From NCBI GenBank assembly GCA_003219225.1, contig QHPZ01000070.1, forward strand, positions 2,081 through 13,519: 11,439 nt of DNA, read 5' to 3'. The notes under the pieces were generated by a model. It was given only the letters and a program-made list of their open reading frames with translations, ran no database searches and was not told where the DNA came from. The position numbers and the translations under genes were made by a program. Origin of the DNA: Verrucomicrobiota bacterium (GTDB lineage: Bacteria > Verrucomicrobiota > Verrucomicrobiia > Chthoniobacterales > UBA10450). Every line of letters starts with the position of its first letter. The first letter of the stretch is position 1. Of the stretch, positions 1 to 8,600 are shown piece by piece.

Positions 1-453
1 CTGGAACGAGTCGGTCGCAGCGATGAAGCCAGCTTGGAGTACCAGGCAGCAATCAAACTCAAGCCGAGATCGCCGAAATACCATTATGCGCGGGCGATGC
101 TCCTGCTGAAGACGCAGCAAGTTGATGAAGCCGGCGCGGAGCTCGAACAGGTGTTGCGGCTGGACCCAGAGAACGTCGAGGCGCATTTCGCAATTGGGAA
201 CGTGGCGTTTGTCAACAACGGCGTAGAAGAAGCGGAGCGCCACTACCTCGAAGCGCTGCGATTGGATCCAAAACGCGCCGATATCCGCAGCGTGTTGGGC
301 GACATTTATTTTCAACAGGGCCGAATCTCGCAGGCGATCGTTCAGAACGAAGAAGCGTTGCGTTTGAATCCAAGCCTGAGGAATACGGAAGAACATCTGC
401 GTTTGGCTAGAGCCGGCGACGCGCGCTTCAAATCGCCTTCGCCGCAAAAATGA
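1..453 (+). CDS. TPR-repeat protein, C-terminal part (5' end outside window)
   Basis: The frame is open from the first base and ends at TGA 451-453, giving 150 residues. They consist almost wholly of tetratricopeptide repeats of 34 residues: a partial repeat at residues 1-26, then full repeats starting near residues 27, 61 and 95. Each shows the usual pattern of small residues at helix contacts and an L-x-P ending (LRLDPENVE, LRLDPKRAD, LRLNPSLRN). A short tail ending FKSPSPQK follows. TPRs form helical scaffolds that bind peptides, and no catalytic domain is visible in this part. Unlike the TPR proteins at 527-2422 and 8972-11095, it lacks the shared SNLAW...LAAAYAE C-terminal module. The next gene begins 73 nt downstream on the same strand, so co-transcription is possible. 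An upstream membrane domain cannot be excluded because the N-terminus is missing. The TPR assignment is secure; the function is unknown. Confidence 0.85.
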   Translation: MERVGRSDEASLEYQAAIKLKPRSPKYHYARAMLLLKTQQVDEAGAELEQVLRLDPENVEAHFAIGNVAFVNNGVEEAERHYLEALRLDPKRADIRSVLGDIYFQQGRISQAIVQNEEALRLNPSLRNTEEHLRLARAGDARFKSPSPQK

Positions 454-526
454 CTACTGCGATGCCGCGCCCATCGCCGCGTCGAAATCATTTAAGGTAA
501 TTCCGCACGAGCTGGCTGACTCCCCG

Positions 527-2422
527 TTGCGCAAACCTCGCGGGCATCTTAATTCGATCGCAATTGTGCGTTTTAAACCCGGTTTGAGGTTCGCGATCTG
601 CACCGCTCTGGTCGCAATCACATGGGCGATTTTTGGACAAACACGTGGTCACGAATTCGTCAACTACGACGATCTTCTTTACGTGGTTGAGAACCAACAC
701 GTCCGCGCGGGCTTAAACTGGCACGGTATTGTTTGGGCGCTCACACACGTTCATTCGCAAAACTGGCATCCGGTCACATCGATGTCACATATGCTGGACT
801 GTCAGTTCTTCGGGCTCCGGTCGGGCGCGCATCATTTGGTCAATGTTCTGTTCCACAGCGCCGGGGCGGTTTTGCTTTTTCTCGTGCTCGAACAAATGAC
901 GGGCGGTCCGAGCGGGACTGGCACTATTTGGTCAAGCGCTTTTGTCGCGGCGATTTTCGCGGTTCACCCTTTGCGCGTCGAATCGGTCGCCTGGATCGCC
1001 GAGCGCAAGGATGTGCTAAGCGGAGTCTTCTTCATGCTGACTCTAATCGCGTACGTGCGTTACACGCGAAAGCCAACGCCGGCTCGCTATGTGACGATGT
1101 CGATCTTGTTCGCGTGCGGCCTGATGTCCAAGCCGATGCTGGTTACGCTGCCGATCATTCTGCTGTTGCTTGATTACTGGCCGCTGAAGCGCTTTGAAAG
1201 ATCAACCATCACGCGGCTCGTCGTCGATAAGGTTCCACTGTTTGCATTGTCGATTGCTTCCTGCGTAGCGACATTGCTGGCGCAGAATTTCGCACTGGGA
1301 TCAACCGAGCTTTTGCCGCTCAAGTGGCGCATCACGAACGCAATCGTTACTTACTTTGATTATATTCGGCAGATGTTTTGGCCGGTCGGTCTCATTCCGT
1401 TTTATATTCATCCGGAAGATCGTTTGCCGATTTGGCGTCTCCTCGTCGCAGCAATAGTTCTTGTAGCCGTCACCGGCGTCGCTTTTGCGCGGCGCCGAAA
1501 AAATCCCTACATCTCGTCCGGATGGTTTTGGTACATCGTGATGCTGGTTCCGGTGGTCGGGATAGTTCAAGTCGGTCTGCAAGGGCGCGCTGATCGCTAC
1601 ACTTATCTCCCCGAAATCGGTTTGTGCATCGCGCTTGTCTGGCTGATTGGCGATTTAACGAAATCCTGGCAACAGCGACAAATTTTTCTCGGCGCTGCGG
1701 CGGCACTTGTTCTGGGCAGCTTGTCGATCTTATCCTGGAAACAAACCAGGCATTGGCACGACAGTGAAACACTCTGGAGTTACACGCTGACGATTACGCC
1801 TGAGAGCGATGTCGCGCACGCGGGATTGGCGGGGATTTTGCTTGTGCGCGGGCAGACGAATGCCGCAATTGAGCATTATGAACGCGCCCTCAGCCGGCGC
1901 GATGGCAATGTGGCCGCGCATTATGGTTTGGCGATCGCGTTGGCAAGCGAACGAAAAGTGGATGCAGCGATCGGGCATTTTCAGAAAGCGCTGAGCATCC
2001 AACCCGACAACATCCAGGTGAGCAATTATCTCGGCGCGCTGTTCGCGAGTAAAGGCGAACTCAGCAGCGCCATTACAGCATGGCGGCAAACATTAGCGTT
2101 CGATCCCGACAACGCCACTGCGACCAGCCAACTCGCCTGGGTCCTGGCCACAGCTTCTGATGCCAAATTCCGCGACGGCCAAGAAGCAATCGTATTAGCG
2201 CAACGCGTCATTCGATCGGACGGCGAGAATCCGATTGTGCTGCGTACTCTTGCAGCCGCGCTAGCCGAAAGTAATCGTTTTACTGAAGCAGCCGAAACTG
2301 CCGAGCGTGGCGAGCGCATAGCTGAGGCCAGCGGAGACAGCGATATGGCTGAGAACTTGCAGCGCTGCGCGGAATTATTTCGCCACTGCGAACCGCTACA
2401 CAGCACGCAGGTCTCGCACTAG
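527..2422 (+). CDS. TMTC-like polytopic membrane protein with C-terminal TPRs (P2)
   Basis: This is a 631-residue protein if TTG 527 is the start. The first 400 or so residues are strongly hydrophobic (about ten membrane segments). They carry family landmarks: NYDD (46-49) in the first extracytoplasmic loop, NWHP (79-82), HPLRVESVAWIAERKDVLS (147-165), GLMSKPMLVTLP (198-209), and ADRYTYLPEIG (355-365). This matches bacterial relatives of eukaryotic TMTC proteins, which are GT-C-fold O-mannosyltransferases. The paired Asp in loop 1 is the likely catalytic or metal/sugar-binding site. A linker (HDSETLWSYTL) leads to three 34-residue TPRs (430-531) and a 100-residue C-terminal module shared with two other genes in the window. 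A glycosyltransferase role on exported proteins is inference. The start is uncertain: no ATG or Shine-Dalgarno is near, and GTG 566 (residue 14) is an alternative just before the first membrane helix. Confidence 0.85.
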   Translation: MRKPRGHLNSIAIVRFKPGLRFAICTALVAITWAIFGQTRGHEFVNYDDLLYVVENQHVRAGLNWHGIVWALTHVHSQNWHPVTSMSHMLDCQFFGLRSGAHHLVNVLFHSAGAVLLFLVLEQMTGGPSGTGTIWSSAFVAAIFAVHPLRVESVAWIAERKDVLSGVFFMLTLIAYVRYTRKPTPARYVTMSILFACGLMSKPMLVTLPIILLLLDYWPLKRFERSTITRLVVDKVPLFALSIASCVATLLAQNFALGSTELLPLKWRITNAIVTYFDYIRQMFWPVGLIPFYIHPEDRLPIWRLLVAAIVLVAVTGVAFARRRKNPYISSGWFWYIVMLVPVVGIVQVGLQGRADRYTYLPEIGLCIALVWLIGDLTKSWQQRQIFLGAAAALVLGSLSILSWKQTRHWHDSETLWSYTLTITPESDVAHAGLAGILLVRGQTNAAIEHYERALSRRDGNVAAHYGLAIALASERKVDAAIGHFQKALSIQPDNIQVSNYLGALFASKGELSSAITAWRQTLAFDPDNATATSQLAWVLATASDAKFRDGQEAIVLAQRVIRSDGENPIVLRTLAAALAESNRFTEAAETAERGERIAEASGDSDMAENLQRCAELFRHCEPLHSTQVSH

Positions 2423-2505
2423 ATCGCGAGAGTTAAGAGGTTGAAGCGGTATCCTCGGGCGCACTCCTAGATGCTCGTGTTCGTCGATGGGCAACCTAAA
2501 ATAAT

Positions 2506-2521
2506 AGAAAGAAAGAGAAAA
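2506..2521 (+). promoter_or_regulatory. Purine-rich ribosome-binding region that decides the start at 2522
   Basis: A run of 16 purines (AGAAAGAAAGAGAAAA) lies directly before ATG 2522. It contains a weak Shine-Dalgarno-like AAGAGA core. The alternative in-frame ATG at 2471 has no purine-rich leader, being preceded by GCACTCCTAG, and it would add 17 charged residues ahead of a hydrophobic helix. I therefore favour 2522. The match to AGGAGG is imperfect. Confidence 0.45.
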
Positions 2522-5362
2522 ATGCGCGTTGCGATCGTTTGGGGTATCCTTTTCCTCTCCGGACTGGGCGCGCTCATTTTCGAAACGCTATGGCTGCGCT
2601 TGAGCGGCTTGGCCTTTGGCAACTCGGTCTGGGCGGCGGCGCTGATTCTTTCCAGTTTCATGGCCGGTCTGGCACTGGGCAACGCGATCGCCGCGTCATC
2701 GCGCGTACGGCGCTGGCGACCGCTGCGTTTGTATGCGGCGTTGGAATTGGCGGTAGCTTTTTCTGGTTGCACGATCGTGTTCGGGCTGCCGCTGTTGGGC
2801 GAATGGCTGCGACCGATCTGGCAGACGCTTTGGAATTATCAGCCAACGCTCATTAGTCTGCGTTTCATTTTGTCGTTCCTGATTCTGCTCGTTCCGACGA
2901 CAGCGATGGGGCTGACGCTGCCGGTGTTGGTGGAAGACCCGGTGTTGCAGCGCGCCGATTTCAGCCGTGCGATCGGTTTTCTTTACGGCTGCAACACACT
3001 GGGTGCAGTCGTTGGCGCGCTGATCGGTGAAGCGTATCTGGTGGCGGCGTTTGGATTGCGCGGGACGAGTCTGGCGGCCGCGAGTGCGAGCTGCATCGCG
3101 GCGACGATCGCGTTGCTCGTAACGACACGCGATTCCCAAAGCGGCGCCGCAGCGCCGCACGCCAAAATGTTGCCGCTGCGTTTCGACGCGCGCTATTCGC
3201 TGCCGTGGCGGCTACTGTTCGTCAGCTTTGGCACAGGCTTTCTTTTTCTCGCGCTGGAAGTGATTTGGTTTCGATTTCTGCGCCTGTATGTCGCGTCGTC
3301 GCCAATCGCGTTTGCGGTGATGCTGGCGGTGGTGCTGGCTGGAATTGGGCTCGGCAGTCTTGGGTGGGGCGCGTTTCACCGGCGCGCGAGCGACAATCTG
3401 CTGCCGATCTTGTTACTGCTCGCGGCAATTGTGGCGCTGCTTTGCTATCTGTTCTTTCCGGGTGAGCTAATCCAGCCAGGCTCGGGTGCGTTTAATCTCG
3501 CATCCTGGCCGCAGATCGCGCTGCTCTCGGTCGCGCTGATGTTGCCCGTCGCTCTATTATCGGGGGCCGTGTTTCCGGCAATCGTCGCGCGGGTGCAGGC
3601 CGCAGTCGGCGACCGGATGAACAGCACCGGTGTGACGACGTTGTTTAATACGGCGGGGGCAGCGCTTGGCCCGCTGGTGGCGAGTTTCATGGTTTTACCG
3701 GCGATCGGATATCAGACGAGTCTTATTGTGTGCGCGGCGGCTTACGGGTTGCTGGCGATTGTTTCGAGTGAGCGAGCGCACTGGCGCTTGCCGGGGCGCC
3801 TTGCATTGAGCACCGGCGTACTTTGCGCCAGTTTGATCGTGATAATCGCATTTTTCCCCTACCGGCGCGCTCAGGTGCACTTTGCGCACGCGAGCGCGCC
3901 GCACGAACGCGACGAGCAGGGCAGAGTGCTTGCGCATGTCGTGAAGCGGGTGGAGGGCACGGCCGATACCTTGCAGCTAGTCGAGCGCGATCTTTTCGGC
4001 GAGCCGTACTACTACCGGCTTTTGACGAACGCGTTTTCGATGTCGGCGACCAATCCGCATAGCCAACGCTACATGAGGTTATTTGCCTATCTCCCACTGG
4101 CCTTTCGACCGGCATCGGAGGACGTGCTCGTGCTTTGCTATGGATGCGGCGTTACGGCGGATGCATTTCTGCACGGGCCACGCGTCCAGCGCATGGACGT
4201 GGTGGACATTTCAAAAGAGGTGTTCGCGCTGGCCGATTCCTATGCAGGAATCAATTACTCCAATCCACTGCGCGACCCGCGCGCGCATACCGTCGTGCAG
4301 GACGCGCGCTTCTTCCTCCAAGCCTGTCCGAAAAAATACGACGTCATCTCGGGAGAACCGCCTCCGCCGAAAGTAGCTGGCTCGGTCAATCTCTACACCG
4401 AAGAGTTTTTCCGACTGATGAAAAGCCGACTCAAAGAAGGCGGCTTCGCCACATTTTGGCTGCCGATCAATCAGTTGAAGCTCGAGGAAACCAAAGCCAT
4501 CCTGCGGGCGTTTCACAACGCCTTCGCGAACGCGTCGGTCTGGGCTGGTCCCGATCAGGAATGGATCATGATGGGCATCAATGGTCCCGGCGCAAAGCGC
4601 ACCGAAGAAGAAATCGCCGCGCTGTCGAGCGAAGCGGCCAGCGGCGCAGATTTAAGGCGCATCGGCATGGAAGTTCCGCAGCAGCTCGGCGCGCTTTTTC
4701 TCATGGACGGCAGCGAAATCGATCGGGTCACGCGTGACGTCGCCCCTTTGATCGACAATTACCCGAAGCGACTGACGGAAGAACAATGGGATGATGAAGC
4801 GAATCACCGGTTCGCCATGACTTACATGGACCCGCCACGGGCGCTGCAGCGTTTTCGTGCCTCTTCATTCGTCAATGCCATCTGGCCCGACCCGCAGGAT
4901 CGCTCTTTGGAATCGTTATTCGCTCTGCGCGCGTCGCGTTATCTCTCAGAAACCATAGGCAGCAACCAGCTGGCCGAACTCGATCTGTATCTCCGCTACT
5001 CGCGGCTGCGTGCACCGATCTTGGAAGTGTTGGGCAGCGACGCGTTTCGGCTCACGATTGCCGAGCGGGTCGCGAGCAAGTCGAATCCGCCACCGATTGA
5101 AAGTCTGCCGGACTTAATCGCGGGCGCATTGGCGGCGCGTGATCTCACTCGAGCGATTGCGCTGCTGGAAGCCGAGCGAGATCGCGGTGTCAACAATGCC
5201 GCGCATTTATTGTTGCTCATTTACCTTCATTGCCTCAACGGCGCGGTGGAAAAAGCAGAAGCGCTCGCCGCCGCCAACGCCAGTGCCATCCCGAACGACT
5301 CGTTAGTCGATTGGTTGTGGCAAAAGCTGCGAACTGATTTCGGTTTTCGCCCGCCGGATTGA
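2522..5362 (+). CDS. Membrane (MFS-like) protein fused to a degenerate spermidine-synthase-like domain
   Basis: From ATG 2522 the product is 946 residues; ATG 2471 would add 17. Residues 1-445 are hydrophobic with about twelve membrane helices, including a small-residue-rich FLYGCNTLGAVVGALIGE segment. Residues 465-685 resemble the spermine/spermidine synthase fold. They show a glycine-rich nucleotide site (VLVLCYGCGVTADAF, 535-549), an acidic strand end (VVDIS, 560-564), QDARFFL (593-599), and the YDVISGEPPPP loop (606-616) followed by NLYTEEFF and RLKEGGFATFWLP. The layout matches the family annotated as fused MFS/spermidine synthase. In true aminopropyltransferases the loop reads D-x-x-D-P. 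Here it is E-P-P-P-P, so polyamine synthesis is unlikely, and an S-adenosylmethionine-type ligand remains plausible. Residues 690-946 are a helical, unassigned tail. The gene lies 99 nt after P2 on the same strand. The substrate is unknown. Confidence 0.85.
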   Translation: MRVAIVWGILFLSGLGALIFETLWLRLSGLAFGNSVWAAALILSSFMAGLALGNAIAASSRVRRWRPLRLYAALELAVAFSGCTIVFGLPLLGEWLRPIWQTLWNYQPTLISLRFILSFLILLVPTTAMGLTLPVLVEDPVLQRADFSRAIGFLYGCNTLGAVVGALIGEAYLVAAFGLRGTSLAAASASCIAATIALLVTTRDSQSGAAAPHAKMLPLRFDARYSLPWRLLFVSFGTGFLFLALEVIWFRFLRLYVASSPIAFAVMLAVVLAGIGLGSLGWGAFHRRASDNLLPILLLLAAIVALLCYLFFPGELIQPGSGAFNLASWPQIALLSVALMLPVALLSGAVFPAIVARVQAAVGDRMNSTGVTTLFNTAGAALGPLVASFMVLPAIGYQTSLIVCAAAYGLLAIVSSERAHWRLPGRLALSTGVLCASLIVIIAFFPYRRAQVHFAHASAPHERDEQGRVLAHVVKRVEGTADTLQLVERDLFGEPYYYRLLTNAFSMSATNPHSQRYMRLFAYLPLAFRPASEDVLVLCYGCGVTADAFLHGPRVQRMDVVDISKEVFALADSYAGINYSNPLRDPRAHTVVQDARFFLQACPKKYDVISGEPPPPKVAGSVNLYTEEFFRLMKSRLKEGGFATFWLPINQLKLEETKAILRAFHNAFANASVWAGPDQEWIMMGINGPGAKRTEEEIAALSSEAASGADLRRIGMEVPQQLGALFLMDGSEIDRVTRDVAPLIDNYPKRLTEEQWDDEANHRFAMTYMDPPRALQRFRASSFVNAIWPDPQDRSLESLFALRASRYLSETIGSNQLAELDLYLRYSRLRAPILEVLGSDAFRLTIAERVASKSNPPPIESLPDLIAGALAARDLTRAIALLEAERDRGVNNAAHLLLLIYLHCLNGAVEKAEALAAANASAIPNDSLVDWLWQKLRTDFGFRPPD

Positions 5363-5416
5363 TGCCGAACGGTTGATGCTCGCGGCGGTCTTCGATTGGC
5401 GCAATTTCAACCCGCT

Positions 5417-5453
5417 GGTGCCCTGAAAATTTTTGAATTTTTTTCTAGGCACC
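5417..5453. repeat. Inverted repeat GGTGCC...GGCACC around an A/T-rich core
   Basis: GGTGCC (5417-5422) and GGCACC (5448-5453) are perfect inverted arms. Inside them a second pair, GAAAA (5425-5429) and TTTTC (5441-5445), continues the complementarity after a two-by-two mismatch. It lies 55 nt after the stop codon of the upstream gene. It could be a weak transcript-end hairpin for that gene or a protein-binding palindrome. The stem is weak and no downstream T run follows, so a terminator call is not supported. Confidence 0.4.
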
Positions 5454-5480
5454 GACGGCCGTATCCGCTAGAAGGGAAAC

Positions 5481-5520
5481 GAACGGGCTGCCGGCGACAA
5501 ACGCCCCCGGCTGCCCGTTC
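5481..5520. repeat. GC-rich hairpin upstream of the TonB receptor gene, followed by A runs
   Basis: GAACGGGCTGCCGG (5481-5494) pairs with CCGGCTGCCCGTTC (5507-5520) over 14 positions with a single T:T mismatch, leaving a 12-nt loop. Directly after it come two A runs of 8 and 7 bases (5521-5528 and 5532-5538). On the plus strand a terminator would need T here. On the minus strand the T runs would precede the hairpin, so it is not a normal intrinsic terminator in either direction. It sits 85 nt before the receptor start, in an otherwise gene-free 243-nt gap (5363-5605). It could be a 5'-leader RNA structure or an operator. I recognise no known riboswitch. Confidence 0.55.
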
Positions 5521-5595
5521 AAAAAAAAGTGAAAAAAAGTCTTGTCAGACCAGACGACTTTCAAATATCCCTAGCCGAAACCTAACCCAACCCAT

Positions 5596-5599
5596 GGAG
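5596..5599 (+). promoter_or_regulatory. Shine-Dalgarno GGAG deciding the start at 5606
   Basis: GGAG sits 6 nt before ATG 5606, an ideal spacing. The in-frame ATG at 5594 overlaps this motif (ATGGAG) and has only AACCCAACCC before it. The 5606 start also places a basic residue and the hydrophobic signal-peptide core correctly. An N-terminal extension up to TTG 5396 would place about 70 non-secretory residues ahead of the signal peptide and is rejected. Confidence 0.7.
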
Positions 5600-5605
5600 A
5601 AACTA

Positions 5606-8600
5606 ATGATCAGAATTGTTTTCAAAGCATTCGGATGTGTCGGCGCGACGCTTGCCGCCGCCGTCGCAATTCCTTTCGTCTTCAGCTCGAGCGCATTCGC
5701 GCAGAATCCTGCTCCGGTGCCGCCGGAGCCAACTGCCGGCACGGCCGAAGCGCCACGCGTGGTGGTGACCGGTTCGAACATTCCGACGGCGGAAGAGACC
5801 GGGCCGAACCCGGTGGATACCTATCGTCCGCAGGACATCGAGAAATTGGGTATCCGCAACGCCACTGACCTGCAGGAATTCATTCCGCAAGAGGCGGGAG
5901 GTACCGTCAACCTCAACATTGGTAATGGTGGGGATGGTACGATCCAATTCAATCTGCGCGGCCTGTTGCCCAAAGAGACCCTGGTCTTGTTAGATGGCAA
6001 GCGCGTCGCTGGTCCTGGTCTCGGTGGTGGCGGAACCGACATTAACCTGATTCCGTTCGTCATGATCGATCACCTCGACATCCTGAAAGATGGCGCTTCG
6101 GAGGTGTATGGCACCGATGCGGTCGCGGGCGTGGTGAACTACTTCCTGATTCACAAATTCCGTGGGTTGGAGATTGGCGGCACTTACGGCAACACAAACA
6201 TGGGCGCCTCCAATGAAATGGGTGAATGGGAAGCATGGATCAAAGCCGGCACGGGGGACGACAAGACCGATATCGTGGTCATTGCTGATTTCTGGCAGCG
6301 TCTCAACGGCATCTTCAGCCGCGACCGGGACATTTCGTCTAATGGGTTCTTTATTCCCTTCGGTGGATTCGAGGAACGCAGTGGGAACTTCCCTGGCCGC
6401 GTTGCCGGGTCGCGTCTGCTCCCGAAGTTGTTCTTTGGCCCGGGCGGTACGCCACAGCCCGGCGTGAACACTCCGGTTCCGCATTCTGCGGCAAACAGAC
6501 AGACTTCTCCGTTTTATATCAGCCTGTTCTCGTTCTCGATTTACACGCCGGTGTTCGGGGTCTATCCGGACTTCTACGGCGGCGGCAACTACTTCTTCTT
6601 TAACTTTGCCGCGTTCACGCCAGACCTGCCGCCGGGTGATCGGCAAAGTTACTATGCTTCATTCACCCGCGACATTTGCGACAAATACCTGGTGATGTTT
6701 GCCGATTTCAAATACACGCGCTCTTTCTTCGACGCGTCGCTGGCGGCGGTGCCGTTTACACCCGATCCATTCAAGAATCCGGACGGCTCGATCTTGAGTC
6801 CGAGCGGTATCAGCGTTCCAACCCAAAACGCGTTTAATCCTTTCACCGTGGCCACCAATACCTGGATCGCGCCCACTGGGGAGCTGGTGCCGGTCACCAC
6901 TGGAGTTCGGTTCCGCGGCATCAACGATACCGGTCCACGACATGAACTGTTCACCTACTGGGACCAAATCTTCGACGTCGGCCTCCGGGGTGAGATGGGC
7001 GAGTTTGGCGATTACTTCAAGACTTGGAACTGGGAAACTGGTTTCCGTTATTCCCGCAACGAGGGCCAGGACCTCTCCGTCGGTGAGGTCAGCCAGCCCG
7101 GTCTGAGGGACGCGCTGCTTTCTACCGATCCGGCGACGGCGTTTGATCCGTTCCTCAACTTCAACGCCCACAACACCAAGGTGGCGAGGGCGCAAGTGTA
7201 TGTCACACTGCATAACTCCGGTGAGTTTGAGTTGCCGATCTATTATGCCAACCTCAACGGCGACCTGTTTAACCTTCCCGCCGGGCCGCTCTCGTTTGCG
7301 GTAGGCGGCGAGTACGACGGGGCCAGATTCAGGCGCGATCGTGATGTGCTCAATACCACGTTTCAATCGATTGGCTCGGTGGATGGGCAAAGCTTCAAAG
7401 TGAACCGTGACGTCTGGGGAGTCTACGAAGAAATACGTATCCCGGTGACGAGTCCGACATGGAACTTCATCGGGGCATACAGCCTGGAGTTCGACGTGGC
7501 CGAACGCGAGCAATGGTTCAGCAATAACACTTCGTCAATTCTGCCGATCGGCTTCCAAGCGTTCACACCGTCGGCACACACCCGTTATGACGCGCAGAAG
7601 CCGAAGTTCTCCATGCGTTGGGAGCCGCTTGATCCGAAGTGGATCGGAGCGCTCACCTTGCGCGGCAGCTATAGCGAAGCGTTTCATGCCCCCGAACTGG
7701 GAGCGCTTTCGCCTGCGGCCTCGCAGAGTTTCCCGGCCGTCCACGATCCGTTTTCCTCTCAGACTGAGCCACAGGTCGAGGAGCGCATTCTTGGTAATCC
7801 GTTCCTGCATCCGGAACTTGCCTATGAATGGACCTACGGCGCGGTTTACAGCCCGAAATGGCTCAAGGGCCTGACCATGAGCGCCGATTTTTGGCATATC
7901 GACATGCGCGATCTCGTCGTGAACCTCGGCGCCCAGTTCATCATCGAGCATAACATTCCTGGCTTGGTGTTTCGTGGGCCCACAGAAGTGCCTGGTGAAC
8001 TCGGTCCGGTCCTGTTCGTCACCGATCCAGCCGCAAACCTTGGCGGCGCGATTTTCGAAGGGATTGATTTTGAGACTATCTATATCATGGACACCGCCAT
8101 GTTCGGGGCGGGCGACTTCGGCAGGGTGACCGCCACGGCCAATGGCACCTACCTGTCGCGGGCAAGGCTCCAAGTCGAACCCGGCGTCACCAAACCGGTT
8201 GGCATCGCGGGTGAGTTCCTGCCGACCTCGTTCAGCCTGACGAGTTCACTGCCGCGGTGGCGCGCCAACTTCAGTCAGTTCTACGACGGACCGGCCGACA
8301 CTTGGATGCAGGGATTGGATTTCGGCGCGATCGTCCACTTCATCGGCGACTACAACGATGACAATAACGACTTGACCGGATCGATTAAGTTTCAAGCGCC
8401 GATCACCGGTTTAGGCAATAATCCGGCGCCGCTTCCTGGGCGCGCGCGAGACGTCCGCGACTATACCACGCTTGATCTGGTTGCGTCCTACACGTTCAAC
8501 TTGCCGCCGCCGGCGCCGACAGAGGTGCCGGGGCTCTCCAAGGAGGGTGGCAAGAACGTGAAGATGAAAGATGGCAAGGAGAAGAACGTTATGCCTGTCT

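Noticed and set aside
459..477. Short stem GCGATG...CATCGC after the first gene
   Set aside because: It has only 6 bp and no T run follows; it is not distinguishable from chance in GC-rich DNA.
2413..2430. CTCGC...GCGAG stem around the P2 stop codon as a terminator
   Set aside because: The stem is 5 bp and followed by AGTTAAG, so it gives no termination signal.
4135..4737. Plus-strand 200-codon frame overlapping the SpeE-like domain
   Set aside because: It is a different frame of a well-supported gene, with Arg-rich low-similarity translation and no family motif.
5481..5528. Hairpin plus homopolymer as an intrinsic terminator
   Set aside because: The tract after the hairpin is A on the plus strand. 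On the minus strand the T runs come before the hairpin, so neither direction gives a terminator.
5542..5568. Sigma-70-like promoter TTGTCA...AAATAT before the receptor
   Set aside because: The spacer is only about 15 nt and the -10 match is poor; promoter rules for this lineage are not certain enough to call it.
6659..7513. Long minus-strand open frame (284 codons) inside the TonB receptor gene
   Set aside because: It lies wholly antisense to a clearly coding gene, is Arg/His-rich with no recognisable domain, and is explained by third-position GC bias of the sense gene.
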